DNA of 64,000 nt, from positions 124,001-188,000 of the forward strand of contig CAXXUG010000013.1 in NCBI GenBank assembly GCA_963664835.2, given 5' to 3'. This DNA comes from G963664835 sp963664835 (GTDB lineage: Bacteria; Chloroflexota; UBA6077; FW602-bin22; JBCLEL01). Below are positions 53,618-63,069 of the stretch, in pieces. The notes under the pieces are model-generated. The model ran no database searches, was not told the origin of the DNA, and worked only from the letters and a program-made list of their open reading frames with translations. The position numbers and the translations under genes were made by a program. Each line of letters opens with the position of its first letter. Within the stretch, counting starts at the first letter, position 1.

Positions 53618-55693
53618 TCACCGCGCTGGAATGGGTTCTTGATCGAATCGTATCACCCGTAACATCGTATTGTCGTCCCAAACAGGATTGCCTGAAATCG
53701 CATTGACCCGCAGTCGTTGATCGCTCTGGGGATCGAAAACCCCAACACCAACTCCGTCGAGCCCCTGGACGCGCGATATGGTAATCCTCATCACAATCGT
53801 TTCGTCCTGGCTCCACTCGGAAGTAGGGTGCCATAAGGGTTCGACAGCTTGATTCTTCATCTCGCCAATCACGGCGCCGTCAGGAAAGCGCGTGAGGAAA
53901 AACGTGAACTCCAGATCACTGGGGACGGGCCGAATCGCGCGCCAGTAGGTAATCAGCTCGGCAGAAGGGCCAAATATAGTGATAGATGGAGTCCATCGCA
54001 AGCGGTACCCAACGATCCGGACGTAGCTTCCGAAATCCGCCGTCAACGGCCGCCGAATAGACCCTCGCGAGTCCGTTTCGCTCTCTCGCACGAAATCGAA
54101 GAACTCTTCTGGTAATACTGCGGCCCGCTGGCTGGCGTGTCGCGCCAACACGACGACCCCAGGCGCGACGTTCTCCACACGATACCGCCTCTGATTGAGC
54201 ATCCGATGTACTCTTTCGTTGAGTGAAACCGGTTCCAAAGGGTGGGCGCTACCGACTACATCTATCACAACGAAGTCGGCATCTTGGATGGCGGGAAACC
54301 AGTACGCTTTGGCGCGAGTCGAAAGGTGGGGGTAAATCGACGAGGTTGTGGAAATCGCAGCATCCGCAGGCACTTTCGCTAACGCCTCCCGAACCAAGCT
54401 GTCGCGAGCGTTTGGCGCCGGCCAGCTGAGCCCGCCGGCAAGGGGCGAGGCACCCAACCATAGATGGTTCGCGAAGGCCGAGCCGAGCACACTGGCGAGT
54501 ATCACTCCCCTGGCAATCCGCTTGACCGCGGGTCCAGACGGAGATCCTATTCGATCGACCAGCTTGAAGACGCGACGGCACCCCTCAACCGCGGCCAACA
54601 TCGTAATTGGGACAATCAGCACGCTGTAATGTGCGCCGCCGGAGCGCATCCACTCGAACGAAGACAGCGCATTCTGAAGGATCGCCGGAGCTGCGATGAG
54701 CAGCGCCCCAGGCGCCAGCAAAGCAACGATCCCTCCATTCAACAGCAGTGTGAGAAGGTATTCCAACACGTCGCCCTGGGTTAGCCAATCGAGCACCACA
54801 ACCGGACTTGTGACTATGTTTCCTAGTGCTTGGATTGGGTCCTTCCCCAACCAAGAGTATCTATTCCAGAACACCGAGCCGGGCGACTCCGCGCCGTCCA
54901 ACAGGATGCTGATTGTCCCATTGAAAAACGGAATGATTAGTCCGAATGAAACGAGCGCCCAGACGCCGGCGCCGGCGAACAAGATCAATCCCGGCCGTCG
55001 ATGTTGATCTAGAGGATCTGTCTCTTGGTTAGCGCGGGCCACGTCGTCTGGCACGGATTCCCCTTTCGCCGGCGCCTGCACCGAGTCCGATCCATTCGAC
55101 TTGGCGCGAGCAAAGACACTTCGTAGAACTAGGTACAATCCGAGCATCGACACCACCACCGCGGTATCCTCGCGAGTAATGGCCGTGAACAACGCGGCAA
55201 TCAGCGCCAACCGTGGGCGGCCGGCAGCGAACAAGAATATCGTGGTCATCAGCAAGGTCGAGCCCAGCGCAATCGTATGAAAATCGGAAAGGGCGGCCGC
55301 GGCAATCGTCGGTGAAAGAAGAAACGCAAGGCCGAATACTCGGGCGGCAGTGGGACTGTCCATGCGCCTTTGGGCCAATGCCGCCGCCGCCAGACCGCCG
55401 GCTGCCAATGTCGCAGATTGAACGACCAAGAGGAGGCGCGGGTCAGGCCAAATCCAGAACAGCGGTGCGATCAACAGCAGAATCGGCTCTACGTGAAACG
55501 CAAGCAGCGAATGTGGGCGCCGCAAATAGTACGGATCGAAAATGTCGTCGGGGCTGAAGGGAACGCCCTCTAGTGTAGTAAATCGAAATGGATGACCGCT
55601 TGCCGTATTCCAGAGGGTCTGCGTAATGTATCCGAGGTCAAAGGCGTTCGAGCCGAATGACTCATGGCGAGCAATCGCGAGCCATGCCCACAT
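53618..55693 (-). CDS. DUF2079 multi-pass membrane protein
   Basis: A protein of about 691 residues with about ten membrane helices in the first 450 residues (examples: LFWIWPDPRLLLVVQSATLAAGGLAAAAL and WALVSFGLIIPFFNGTISIL) and a soluble C-terminal domain. The start region FGSNAFDLGYITQTLWNTASG is the DUF2079 signature. Helix sequence continues upstream of the ATG at 55693 (TTLAFSILFGAMW), so the true start may be a rare codon overlapping the end of the radical SAM gene. It may be a GT-C-like glycan enzyme; that is inference from neighbours. Confidence 0.82.
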   Translation of the reverse strand: MWAWLAIARHESFGSNAFDLGYITQTLWNTASGHPFRFTTLEGVPFSPDDIFDPYYLRRPHSLLAFHVEPILLLIAPLFWIWPDPRLLLVVQSATLAAGGLAAAALAQRRMDSPTAARVFGLAFLLSPTIAAAALSDFHTIALGSTLLMTTIFLFAAGRPRLALIAALFTAITREDTAVVVSMLGLYLVLRSVFARAKSNGSDSVQAPAKGESVPDDVARANQETDPLDQHRRPGLILFAGAGVWALVSFGLIIPFFNGTISILLDGAESPGSVFWNRYSWLGKDPIQALGNIVTSPVVVLDWLTQGDVLEYLLTLLLNGGIVALLAPGALLIAAPAILQNALSSFEWMRSGGAHYSVLIVPITMLAAVEGCRRVFKLVDRIGSPSGPAVKRIARGVILASVLGSAFANHLWLGASPLAGGLSWPAPNARDSLVREALAKVPADAAISTTSSIYPHLSTRAKAYWFPAIQDADFVVIDVVGSAHPLEPVSLNERVHRMLNQRRYRVENVAPGVVVLARHASQRAAVLPEEFFDFVRESETDSRGSIRRPLTADFGSYVRIVGYRLRWTPSITIFGPSAELITYWRAIRPVPSDLEFTFFLTRFPDGAVIGEMKNQAVEPLWHPTSEWSQDETIVMRITISRVQGLDGVGVGVFDPQSDQRLRVNAISGNPVWDDNTMLRVIRFDQEPIPAR

Positions 55694-55728
55694 AGCCCCA
55701 AAGAGAATCGAGAAGGCGAGAGTAGTCT

Positions 55729-56766
55729 TCAGAGGCTCCAGTCAAGTCCACAGCGCCGGCAGGCGTCAGGCGGGTTGTCTGACAAGAACTTCCGGCGGAA
55801 TTCGCGGTACTTCTCACCGTTCCAGACAGCGTTGAAGCTGCCCTCCTCGATGACGTTACCAAGCTTCATAGATTCATAGTCAGCACCGGTAAAAGGAGCG
55901 ATGCAGCAGGGCAGAGCATTTCCGTTGGCCGTAACGTAACCAAGCCGCCAAGGACGACGGCAGCCGGACCATGGCCTGTCTGGCACTTCCTCCACGAAGT
56001 TTTCAGTGGGAGAAATGGCGCCCGCGCCCTTGAACTCCACGCCCAACCTCGTTGCCAGTTCCGCGCTCGTCTCAACTACCGAAAGGACCTCTTCGCGAAG
56101 ATCGCGATATATGGACTGATCCTCCACGGCTAATCCTGTACCGAAGAAAACCATGCGGGTCAGGTACACTTCGTCGGCGCCGATCCGGCCGGCAATCTCG
56201 ATCAGACCCGGTAGCTCGTGAATGTTGTCCTTCACGCCGGTCATCCACAGACTCACCCTGGGTGTTTTGGCCTTCATCTCACGCCGGCGTTTGAGCAATG
56301 CCTCCACGTTTCTGAGAATCAGGGGAAACTTGTCGATTCCCCGCATTTTCTCGTAGGTCTCCGGAGTGGAGCCGTCGCAGGATACGCGAATCTCGTCGAG
56401 TCCGTTTTCGATCAGCTCTGTCTGCCGGCGGTTGTTGAGAAGCACCGCGTTGGAGTTGAAAACCACCCGAACGTTTCGCCGCTTCAAGTGCCTGATCATT
56501 GGACCCAGGTCCTTGTTCAGCAGCGGCTCGCCAATGCCGTGCAGCACCGCGCGCTCCAGGTCGGGAAACTGATCGACGAGCCGCGTAAACTCGTCGAAGG
56601 TCATGTAGTGGGCAGATTCTTGTGGATCGAATGTAAGGGGACAGGTCTCGCACAAGGAGTTGCAGCGGTTGGTGACCTCTACATACAACTCGCGAGGATT
56701 GGGAATATGCTCGCCGTCAGGCGGAATACGAGCATCGACATGCTTCGGTATGACCGGCAACTGCAA
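55729..56766 (-). CDS. Radical SAM/SPASM domain protein
   Basis: A 345-residue radical SAM protein: the cluster motif CNSLCETC with Cys35, Cys39 and Cys42 in LYVEVTNRCNSLCETCPLTF, then the SAM-binding GIGEPLLNKDL and FNSNAVLLNN segments. A C-terminal SPASM-like set of cysteines (CRRPWRLGYVTANGNALPCC and CRRCGLDWSL) would hold auxiliary Fe-S clusters. Such enzymes modify peptides, sugars or lipids. It is in a minus-strand run with two glycosyltransferases and a DUF2079 protein. Confidence 0.88.
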   Translation of the reverse strand: MQLPVIPKHVDARIPPDGEHIPNPRELYVEVTNRCNSLCETCPLTFDPQESAHYMTFDEFTRLVDQFPDLERAVLHGIGEPLLNKDLGPMIRHLKRRNVRVVFNSNAVLLNNRRQTELIENGLDEIRVSCDGSTPETYEKMRGIDKFPLILRNVEALLKRRREMKAKTPRVSLWMTGVKDNIHELPGLIEIAGRIGADEVYLTRMVFFGTGLAVEDQSIYRDLREEVLSVVETSAELATRLGVEFKGAGAISPTENFVEEVPDRPWSGCRRPWRLGYVTANGNALPCCIAPFTGADYESMKLGNVIEEGSFNAVWNGEKYREFRRKFLSDNPPDACRRCGLDWSL

Positions 56767-56863
56767 GACTTCCAGTTGGATTGTCCTCCTCGCAAACTTC
56801 TAGCAGTATGCCCTAGTGTCCCCGATTCGGCAAGTTTTGGTCGTATTGAACGAACCGGAGTGC

Positions 56864-57655
56864 TCAATCCGACAATTCTGCATCGTCTTGTGGAGATGGA
56901 ATACGTGGGACCTCTACTCCACTGAGTAGCAACGACCCGCGAGCTAGATCACCTAGCGCAGCACGCGTGTGAGACATTGTGCGGGCCTCTTTGGACAAGT
57001 CCCGCTCGATCAGAACTCTCAAGTCTTCAATTGTGTCGATATCGTATCCGGCTGGGCCCTCCGCGGTGGTTAATCCGAGCACGGAAGCGTGCTTCATAGT
57101 CTCAACGCGGATAGTCGCACCGTCGTAGGGCACGCCCATCAGAAGGTCCGGAATGATTCTCCAAGCCGCTCGCCGGGCAGCGATGAGATAGTATCCACCT
57201 CCGCAATCTGGTCCCAGTACCACGTCGTAATCGCGCGCCAGTTCGAGGCAGCGCAGGACATGACGCTCGGGCAGGCCAGGGATATCCGATGCTATGGCTG
57301 CAGCATATTGGGCACCACTACGAAAGCCCGAATCGAAGACATCAGCCAGACAACCCATCAGCCCAGTTCTACCCTGGACCTCCACAGTCAGAGAGCCGCC
57401 AAAAAGACCTCGCACGATTTGCGCGTGTCGCTGGTCGGGGCACATCAGGAACCGTCGGACCAGTCCCAACTCTGCCGATACTCGCCCCAGCATCGCGATC
57501 GTGTCCAGCAAGAACGCCCGGTGGAGCTTCGCGGCAGCGTCGTGACCTAAACCCCTGCCGAGGCGCGTCTTCGCTACTCCGGCGATGGGCGCCTTGGTAG
57601 GCACACCAAGCGCAATATGTACTGATGCCTGTTGGCTTTCGATTCCGCGTGCCAC
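56864..57655 (-). CDS. TIGR04282/DUF2064 family glycosyltransferase
   Basis: A 263-residue protein with the GT-A nucleotide-binding start VPTKAPIAGVAKTRLG, a later Asp in AIASDIPGLPERHV and the conserved GPDCGGGYYLIAA, the family mark. DUF2064 proteins often pair with a family-2 glycosyltransferase, as here: the next gene upstream ends one base before this gene starts. The donor and acceptor are not known. About 60 residues at the C-terminus (SKEARTMSHTRAALG) look like an extension. Confidence 0.86.
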   Translation of the reverse strand: MARGIESQQASVHIALGVPTKAPIAGVAKTRLGRGLGHDAAAKLHRAFLLDTIAMLGRVSAELGLVRRFLMCPDQRHAQIVRGLFGGSLTVEVQGRTGLMGCLADVFDSGFRSGAQYAAAIASDIPGLPERHVLRCLELARDYDVVLGPDCGGGYYLIAARRAAWRIIPDLLMGVPYDGATIRVETMKHASVLGLTTAEGPAGYDIDTIEDLRVLIERDLSKEARTMSHTRAALGDLARGSLLLSGVEVPRIPSPQDDAELSD

Positions 57656-58405
57656 TCAGTCTCTTACTAATACTGGGGCATCGGATGAATCGGCGTCGCC
57701 CCGGCCGAGGCCGTGGTGGGCAAGGACCCGGAGAATCGCGAATGCCGCTTTGACGGAAGCGACAGCATTTCCGCTCACCTTTGACACGCCTCCGGCACGG
57801 CGAGCGTATCTCAAGGGAACTTCGCGAATTCGTAGATGTCCACGGGCAGCCTTTACAATCATCTCGATAGTCCAGCCGTACGTCGCCTCTGTCATGCGCA
57901 ACCCCACGATATGACGGCGCCGAATCGCCTTGCAGGACGGAAGATCTGAGATCCGCTGTCTCCACAGCGCCGTTATCACCCAGGCTGCCAGCCAATTGCC
58001 TAACCGAGCATAGAAGGGGAGAGCTCCGGATTCCACGTCGAGGCGCGACCCGAGAACCAGGTCTGCCTCATCACTTAGGATTGGAGCGACGATCTGGCCC
58101 AACGCCGCTCCGTCGTCGCTTCCATCGCCATCAAGGAAGACGATTACCTCGCGGTCTGTTTGAAGCACGCCCGTCGCGCAAGCACGTCCGTAGCCAGGAC
58201 GCGGTTCTGCGACCACCTTGGCACCGGCGCGTTCGGCGAAGGCAGCGGTGCGGTCTCTGCTGCCACCGTCGACGACAATTATCTCGCCTACGACGCTCGG
58301 ATCTATCGAGCCAACCACGTCGGCAATTGCTGCCTCCTCGTCGAGGGCAGGGATTACCGCTGCGACACGTGAGGACTTGCGAACCGACTCAGGTTGCACT
58401 TGCAC
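57656..58405 (-). CDS. Family 2 glycosyltransferase
   Basis: A 249-residue GT2 enzyme: AAVIPALDEEAAIADVVGSI (N-terminal strand), IIVVDGGSRDRTA (first Asp), VIVFLDGDGSDDGAALGQIV (DxD) and the downstream EMIVKAARGHLRIREVPLRYARR helix. This arrangement is like dolichyl-phosphate mannose or polyprenyl glycosyl synthases without their membrane helices. It abuts the TIGR04282 gene. Together with DUF2079 and radical SAM genes it points to a glycan or lipid-linked sugar pathway. Confidence 0.9.
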   Translation of the reverse strand: MQVQPESVRKSSRVAAVIPALDEEAAIADVVGSIDPSVVGEIIVVDGGSRDRTAAFAERAGAKVVAEPRPGYGRACATGVLQTDREVIVFLDGDGSDDGAALGQIVAPILSDEADLVLGSRLDVESGALPFYARLGNWLAAWVITALWRQRISDLPSCKAIRRRHIVGLRMTEATYGWTIEMIVKAARGHLRIREVPLRYARRAGGVSKVSGNAVASVKAAFAILRVLAHHGLGRGDADSSDAPVLVRD

Positions 58406-58604
58406 CGCCAGTGATGTGGTTCCTCGATTGTTCGGACTATTCTAAATGCGAACAACGGCGATGAGTAGCATATGCGTTGGGGCGGTGACACTCCTCAAAG
58501 AACGATTAACTTCAGAAACAAGCTGGGAACTTCGGGACATCCGCGAAGTCAATCACGTTCCGGTAGAATCAATTGCCAGACGATTTAGCGGAGGCAGATT
58601 GCAC

Positions 58605-58982
58605 ATGGAAAACCGAAATCCAGACGCTGTGAGGATGATCGAGCGCATGTTTCCCGAGGTGGGTGTGAAGGGAATGGAGTTCCTAGAAGAGCTGGACCCC
58701 TCCTACCGGCGTTGGTGGGAAAACACAGTTTTTGGCGGTCTGTACTCGCGTGAGGTGCTCGACCAGAAAACACGCGAACTGTGCGCGCTCTCGGCGTTGG
58801 TGATGACCGGCAAGCTCGCCCAAATTCGGGCTCACATCCTGGCGTCGCACTACGCCGGCGCTACCCGGGACGAGATCCAAGAGGTCATCTTCCAGACATT
58901 CATTTTCGGCGGCGCTCCCGTCGTACTTGGAGCACTGGAGACGATGGTTGAGGTGTACCGGGAACTGGAGCAAAGCGAGTGA
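58605..58982 (+). CDS. Carboxymuconolactone decarboxylase (CMD/AhpD-like) family protein
   Basis: A 125-residue all-helical protein from an ATG at 58605 about ten bases after GGAGG; the frame extends to 58446 but that part is not homologous. Core motif: LDQKTRELCALSALVMTGKLAQIRAHILASHYAGATRDEIQEVIFQTFIFGG. The CxxC of peroxidase-type AhpD is missing, so a decarboxylase-like or other role is more likely. An SDR gene follows with 13 bases between. Confidence 0.88.
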   Translation: MENRNPDAVRMIERMFPEVGVKGMEFLEELDPSYRRWWENTVFGGLYSREVLDQKTRELCALSALVMTGKLAQIRAHILASHYAGATRDEIQEVIFQTFIFGGAPVVLGALETMVEVYRELEQSE

Positions 58983-58995
58983 GGAATCGCTCGTA

Positions 58996-59754
58996 GTGGA
59001 CCCGAGCGGTAGAGTCGCCCTAGTCACTGGCGGAGGCACCGGGTTGGGCCGGGCAATGTGCTTGAAGCTCTCGTCGGCCGGTGCGACAGTTGCCGTGAAT
59101 TATCCCGGTGCTGACGAGGGAGAGGCGAAAACAACTGCCGCTGAGATCACCGACAGTGGAGGCGAGGCATTCGCGGTGAAAGCCGACGTCTCGGTCGCCG
59201 ATCAGGTCGACGCGATGGTCGAGGAGGTGGTTCGGCGATGTGGCGGCATCGACATTCTGCTCAGTAACGCCGGCACCACGGTTTTCGTCCCATTCGACGA
59301 TTTGGACGGATTGGATGAGGCGGATTGGGACCGAGTTTTCGCCGTTAACGCGAAGGCGCTGTTCCTACTCTCCCGGGCGGTCGTACCGCACATGAAGCGG
59401 CGGGGCGCCGGGGTGATTGTCGCCACGACGTCGGGTGCGGCTTTCAAACCGATCGGCAGCAGTATTCCGTATTGCGCGTCCAAGGCGGCGCTTGAAATGG
59501 TCACAAAGTGCCTGGCAAAGTCCTTAGGTCCGGAGATTCGCGTGAACAGCCTGGTGCCAGGCGGAATGATGACGCGATGGTCCGCCGGCTTTGGCGCTGA
59601 GCTCCGGCGCGAACAGGCGGAAGCCCTGCCGCTGAAACGTCACCCCAGAGTGGAAGACGTGGCAGAGGGCGCTATGCTCGCCATTCGCAACGAGTCCCTT
59701 TCAGGGTCGTCGATACTCGTCGATTCCGGCGGGAGCCTGGTCGCTAACCCTTGA
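58996..59754 (+). CDS. Short-chain dehydrogenase/reductase (SDR)
   Basis: A 252-residue classical SDR: GxxxGxG as VTGGGTGLGRAM, the NAG-type motif LLSNAGTTVFV, catalytic Tyr and Lys in IPYCASKAALE and the PGGMMTRW loop. GTG at 58996 starts 13 bases after the CMD stop and looks translationally coupled; a longer frame to 58927 overlaps the CMD gene. It oxidises or reduces an alcohol/ketone in the CMD-SDR-aldolase run. Confidence 0.9.
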   Translation: MDPSGRVALVTGGGTGLGRAMCLKLSSAGATVAVNYPGADEGEAKTTAAEITDSGGEAFAVKADVSVADQVDAMVEEVVRRCGGIDILLSNAGTTVFVPFDDLDGLDEADWDRVFAVNAKALFLLSRAVVPHMKRRGAGVIVATTSGAAFKPIGSSIPYCASKAALEMVTKCLAKSLGPEIRVNSLVPGGMMTRWSAGFGAELRREQAEALPLKRHPRVEDVAEGAMLAIRNESLSGSSILVDSGGSLVANP

Positions 59755-59834
59755 CCGCGGGCAAGCCGGATCGGCGAACTATCCTGCGGATTTCAGAATC
59801 AACTGGCTCATTAACCAATCGGAGAGGATAAACC

Positions 59835-60632
59835 ATGCGGCGAAATAGACTACGCGAAATACTGAACAACGGGGAAAGCAGTGTCTCCACGCACATCCAC
59901 AGCACCTGGCCTTCGGTCATCGAATTGGCGGGCTATTCCGGTGTGTTTGACTACGTGGAGTTTGTGGGAGAATACGCACCGTACGATCTGTATGCACTGG
60001 AGAATCTGGGACGCGCGATCGACCTGTTCGACAATATGTCGGGAATGATGAAGATCGAACAGGAACCACGTATGTACCTGACCATTCGAGCAATCGGATC
60101 AGGCATACAGAACCTCCTGTTCGCCGACGTGAGAACGGTTGCGGATGCCGAGGCGTGTGTCAAGGCAGTGAAGGCAGAGTCGCCGGCCACCGGCGGCCTG
60201 CACGGCGTGGGCCTGAGGCGAGACGTTTATGGAGCCGTGTTCGAAGGTGGAACGCCGGCATGGGTACAGTCGCTGGAGGAGTCGGTGATCATGTTGATGA
60301 TCGAGAAGCGGCAGGCAGTGGAGGACTTGGAGGATATTCTCTCGGTCAAGGGCATAGACATGGTGCAATTCGGCCCCGCCGACTACTCGATGAGCCTGGG
60401 ATTGACCGGCCACAGAGACCATCCGAGCGTCTTGGAAGCGGAGAAATATGTCATCGAGACGGCGCTCGCGAGGGGCATTCAGCCCCGCGCCGAAATCAAC
60501 GACCCAGAGCAGGCAAAGAAATACTTGGACATGGGCGTACGCCACTTCTGCATAGGCACCGACGTAACCATTCTGTTCAACTGGTTCAAAGAAACCGGGG
60601 GTGCGTTAAGAAGCCTGATAGACAGCGCCTAG
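59835..60632 (+). CDS. HpcH/HpaI family aldolase
   Basis: A 265-residue protein of the HpcH/HpaI/citrate lyase-beta fold: DYVEFVGEYAPYD (Glu near the active site), MLMIEKRQAVEDLEDIL (metal-binding Glu), GIDMVQFGPADYSMSLGL (metal-binding Asp) and the C-terminal MGVRHFCIGTDVTIL. It cleaves 2-keto-3-deoxy or 4-hydroxy-2-oxo acids to pyruvate plus an aldehyde. Its end overlaps the convergent PhyH gene by four bases. Confidence 0.9.
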   Translation: MRRNRLREILNNGESSVSTHIHSTWPSVIELAGYSGVFDYVEFVGEYAPYDLYALENLGRAIDLFDNMSGMMKIEQEPRMYLTIRAIGSGIQNLLFADVRTVADAEACVKAVKAESPATGGLHGVGLRRDVYGAVFEGGTPAWVQSLEESVIMLMIEKRQAVEDLEDILSVKGIDMVQFGPADYSMSLGLTGHRDHPSVLEAEKYVIETALARGIQPRAEINDPEQAKKYLDMGVRHFCIGTDVTILFNWFKETGGALRSLIDSA

Positions 60633-61477
60633 GCCACCACCGCCTCTTCTCCGAGGTGCTCCGAGAGCCAAGACTTTAGAGGCACATCCTCGTCGCTAGG
60701 TGAGGTGTAGCCCAACCCACCTGAACTGGCGCCGAGAAGCTGCCGGCGTATCGGGTCCGAGCGATCCATGTAGTGAGCGACTGTCATGTTGTCCCTTGGA
60801 CGCAACCACCGATAGCTGTAGCCATAGAACAACACCTTCCGCGGCACGTTCGAGAAGTTGGGAGTCGCCGAGTGCCAGATTCGCCGATCGAAGAAGACCG
60901 CCGTGCCCGCAGGTACTCGGATGGCCAACGCTCCTTCTGGCTCGGAGATTTGATCTTTGGGTGTTTCCACATCATTGCTTAGATGGCTGCCGGGAATCAC
61001 ATAGAAATTTGCGCGACCCAGCTCGGTTGTGTCGGTCAGGAAGAACCCTACTTTCAGGGATATCCGCGGCCGTGGGTTCGACTCGATGTCGTTGTTCAGG
61101 CGACCGCTGTCCTGGTGCCAACCGAACCGTTTCTCGGTTCTTGGACCGGCGCCCGCTCCCGGAGGGCTAACCACCAAATGCGAATGGTAGAGCTGAATGT
61201 GCCAACCCAGGATTCCCCACACCTTTGGGAAGGTCAACGGCCAATCGAGAAGCTCCAGGAAGATATCGTCCTTACCGATAAAGTCCAGCAAATTTACCCT
61301 GTCGGTGGAGGATAGCCCGTCGCGCGCGCGTGTTTCGGCGTCGACGCGATCCGTGGCCCTCAACAACTGTTCGAGCATCTCCGGCGGCAGCGCGTTATCC
61401 ACGACGATGAAGCCGTCCCGCTCGAACTTTTGGCGTTCTTCGTCTGTAAGGACGTGCGCCAGGCAACTAGCATCCAT
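60629..61477 (-). CDS. Phytanoyl-CoA dioxygenase (PhyH) family protein 3
   Basis: A 282-residue dioxygenase with the complete PhyH pattern: His121 and Asp123 in FGWHQDSGRLNND and His202 in RRIWHSATPNFSN, plus VVSPPGAGAGPRTEKRFG that helps position the cofactor. It is closest in plan to PhyH proteins with typical lengths near 280. ATG 61477 follows GGAGG by seven bases. Its promoter lies between it and the IS66 element, about 120 bases away. Confidence 0.9.
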   Translation of the reverse strand: MDASCLAHVLTDEERQKFERDGFIVVDNALPPEMLEQLLRATDRVDAETRARDGLSSTDRVNLLDFIGKDDIFLELLDWPLTFPKVWGILGWHIQLYHSHLVVSPPGAGAGPRTEKRFGWHQDSGRLNNDIESNPRPRISLKVGFFLTDTTELGRANFYVIPGSHLSNDVETPKDQISEPEGALAIRVPAGTAVFFDRRIWHSATPNFSNVPRKVLFYGYSYRWLRPRDNMTVAHYMDRSDPIRRQLLGASSGGLGYTSPSDEDVPLKSWLSEHLGEEAVVA

Positions 61478-61598
61478 TTCGCGCCTCCAATTTCAATGCC
61501 TGCGGTGCAGGTAGTTACTGAATGTATGCCAACTCATGGCAATTACCGTTGGCAAGTGTATGAACCGAACGGTGGCCGGTCAAGCTGAGGACCCGCAG

Positions 61599-63061
61599 GT
61601 AACTGTTCAGATTTGGGTGGGCGAATTTCGTGGTTGGATAAGAGTGTAGTAATAACGCTGCTCTAACGTCATAGTGTGATGCGGAGGGATATGGTTGACT
61701 CGTGAACAAAAGATGCCCTTCCCGCTCCGAGTTGATGCATATCATCGAGCAACAATCGGCTGAAATCGACCGGCTGCGAGAGCGAGTAGAGCAGTTGGAG
61801 GTCGATCTAGAGCTAGCTCGGAATGATCGATCAGGGCCAAAGCCTCCACCATGGATCAAGCCCAATAGTCCGGAGCGAAAAGAGCATAAACGTCCCCGCA
61901 AGAAACGCGCCGAAGGATACGCGCGTAAGAAGAGTACCCCCAGCAAGCAGATGGTGCATGCCGTTGAGCGATGTCCTGAGTGCGAATGTGTTCTGCAGGG
62001 TGGAACGGTGAAGCGGCGGCGCGAGGTGATCGAAATCGTGTTGATGCCGGCTGAAGTGACAGAGCACGTAGTGGTAGAGAGGGTGTGTCCACTTTGCACT
62101 AAGCGATGCGTGCCGAAGCTGGGGGTCAAGGATGGAATAGTAGGGAGACATAGATTTGGCCCGAAGCTGCTTGGGATGATTACTACTCTGCACGAAGTGG
62201 GACGGTTGCCAGTGCGTCGAATTCAGGAACACTTGCAATGTCTATTTGGCCTGCGGATCAGCGTGGGAGCAATCGAGTACGCACTGCATTCGGTAGCGAC
62301 CAGGGGTGCAGCTGCGGTCGAGGCGATCCGCCAGCAGACGCGAGAAAGTGCCGTGGTGCACGCAGACGAGACCGGCTGGCGGGAAGATGGGCAGAACCGC
62401 TACGTTTGGGTACTAGCAACGCCGAATGCCCGTTACTTTGAGATCGGTCGGCGCAACAATGAGCAGTAAGTGACTTCTATAAAGCCTATGACCACTTGTT
62501 GGGAGAGCATCAACGTTGTTGGGCACATCTGCTACGCGACGTCCGAGAATTGGTGGGTCGGTATCCCAAGAACCGCTCATTGGCACGCTGGGCACACAGT
62601 CTGAATCGTCTTTACCGCGCGGCTAGAGCTAGTCCGACTCGAAATGCGGCTGAGCGTCATGCTACCCGCAAAAGATTGGAGAAAATCGCAACTAGAATCT
62701 GCCAACCGTTCATCGACTCGGATGCGTCCCCCGGACGGCGATCGGTCCCCCTACGGGCGATCGGCCAGGAGCGGACCTACGGCGAACCTCAGCGTACCCT
62801 CTGCGAACGCATTCTCAGATATGTACACGAACTCTTTACATTCGTGGTTAACCGGCAGGTTCCACCTACCAACAACGAGGCAGAACGTTCACTACGCCCG
62901 CTCGTGATCGCGAGGAAGGTATGGGGAGGCACACGATCCAGGCAGGGATCGATAGATGCCATGCGCCGTGCTACTCTGATGGACACTTGGAGGGTCCGGG
63001 GACTCAATCCCTTCCTTGAAGTTCAGAAACTCCTACTTTCCCCTCAAATCTGAACAGTTAC
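61599..63061 (+). mobile_element. IS66-family insertion sequence, 1463 bp, with 8-bp target duplication
   Basis: Ends are GTAACTGTTCAGATTTG (61599) and its reverse complement CAAATCTGAACAGTTAC (to 63061), starting with the GTAA typical of IS66. ACCCGCAG is directly repeated on both sides (61591-61598 and 63062-63069), the 8-bp duplication size of this family. It carries only a TnpC-type gene, and that gene is broken. Confidence 0.93.
61702..63053 (+). pseudogene. IS66 transposase (TnpC type), deletion and frameshift
   Basis: The first part (to 62469) has the leucine-zipper-like IIEQQSAEIDRLRERVEQLE, zinc-finger-like ERCPECEC and VERVCPLCTKRC, and the first catalytic Asp in VVHADETGWRED. It stops right after RRNNEQ. 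The other frame continues with SDFYKAYDHLLGEHQRCWAHLLRD (second Asp) and TNNEAERSLRPLVIARKVWGG (Glu). Between them about 15-20 residues usual in IS66 are absent, so a small deletion shifted the frame. The element cannot move by itself. Confidence 0.88.
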
Positions 63062-63069
63062 ACCCGCAG

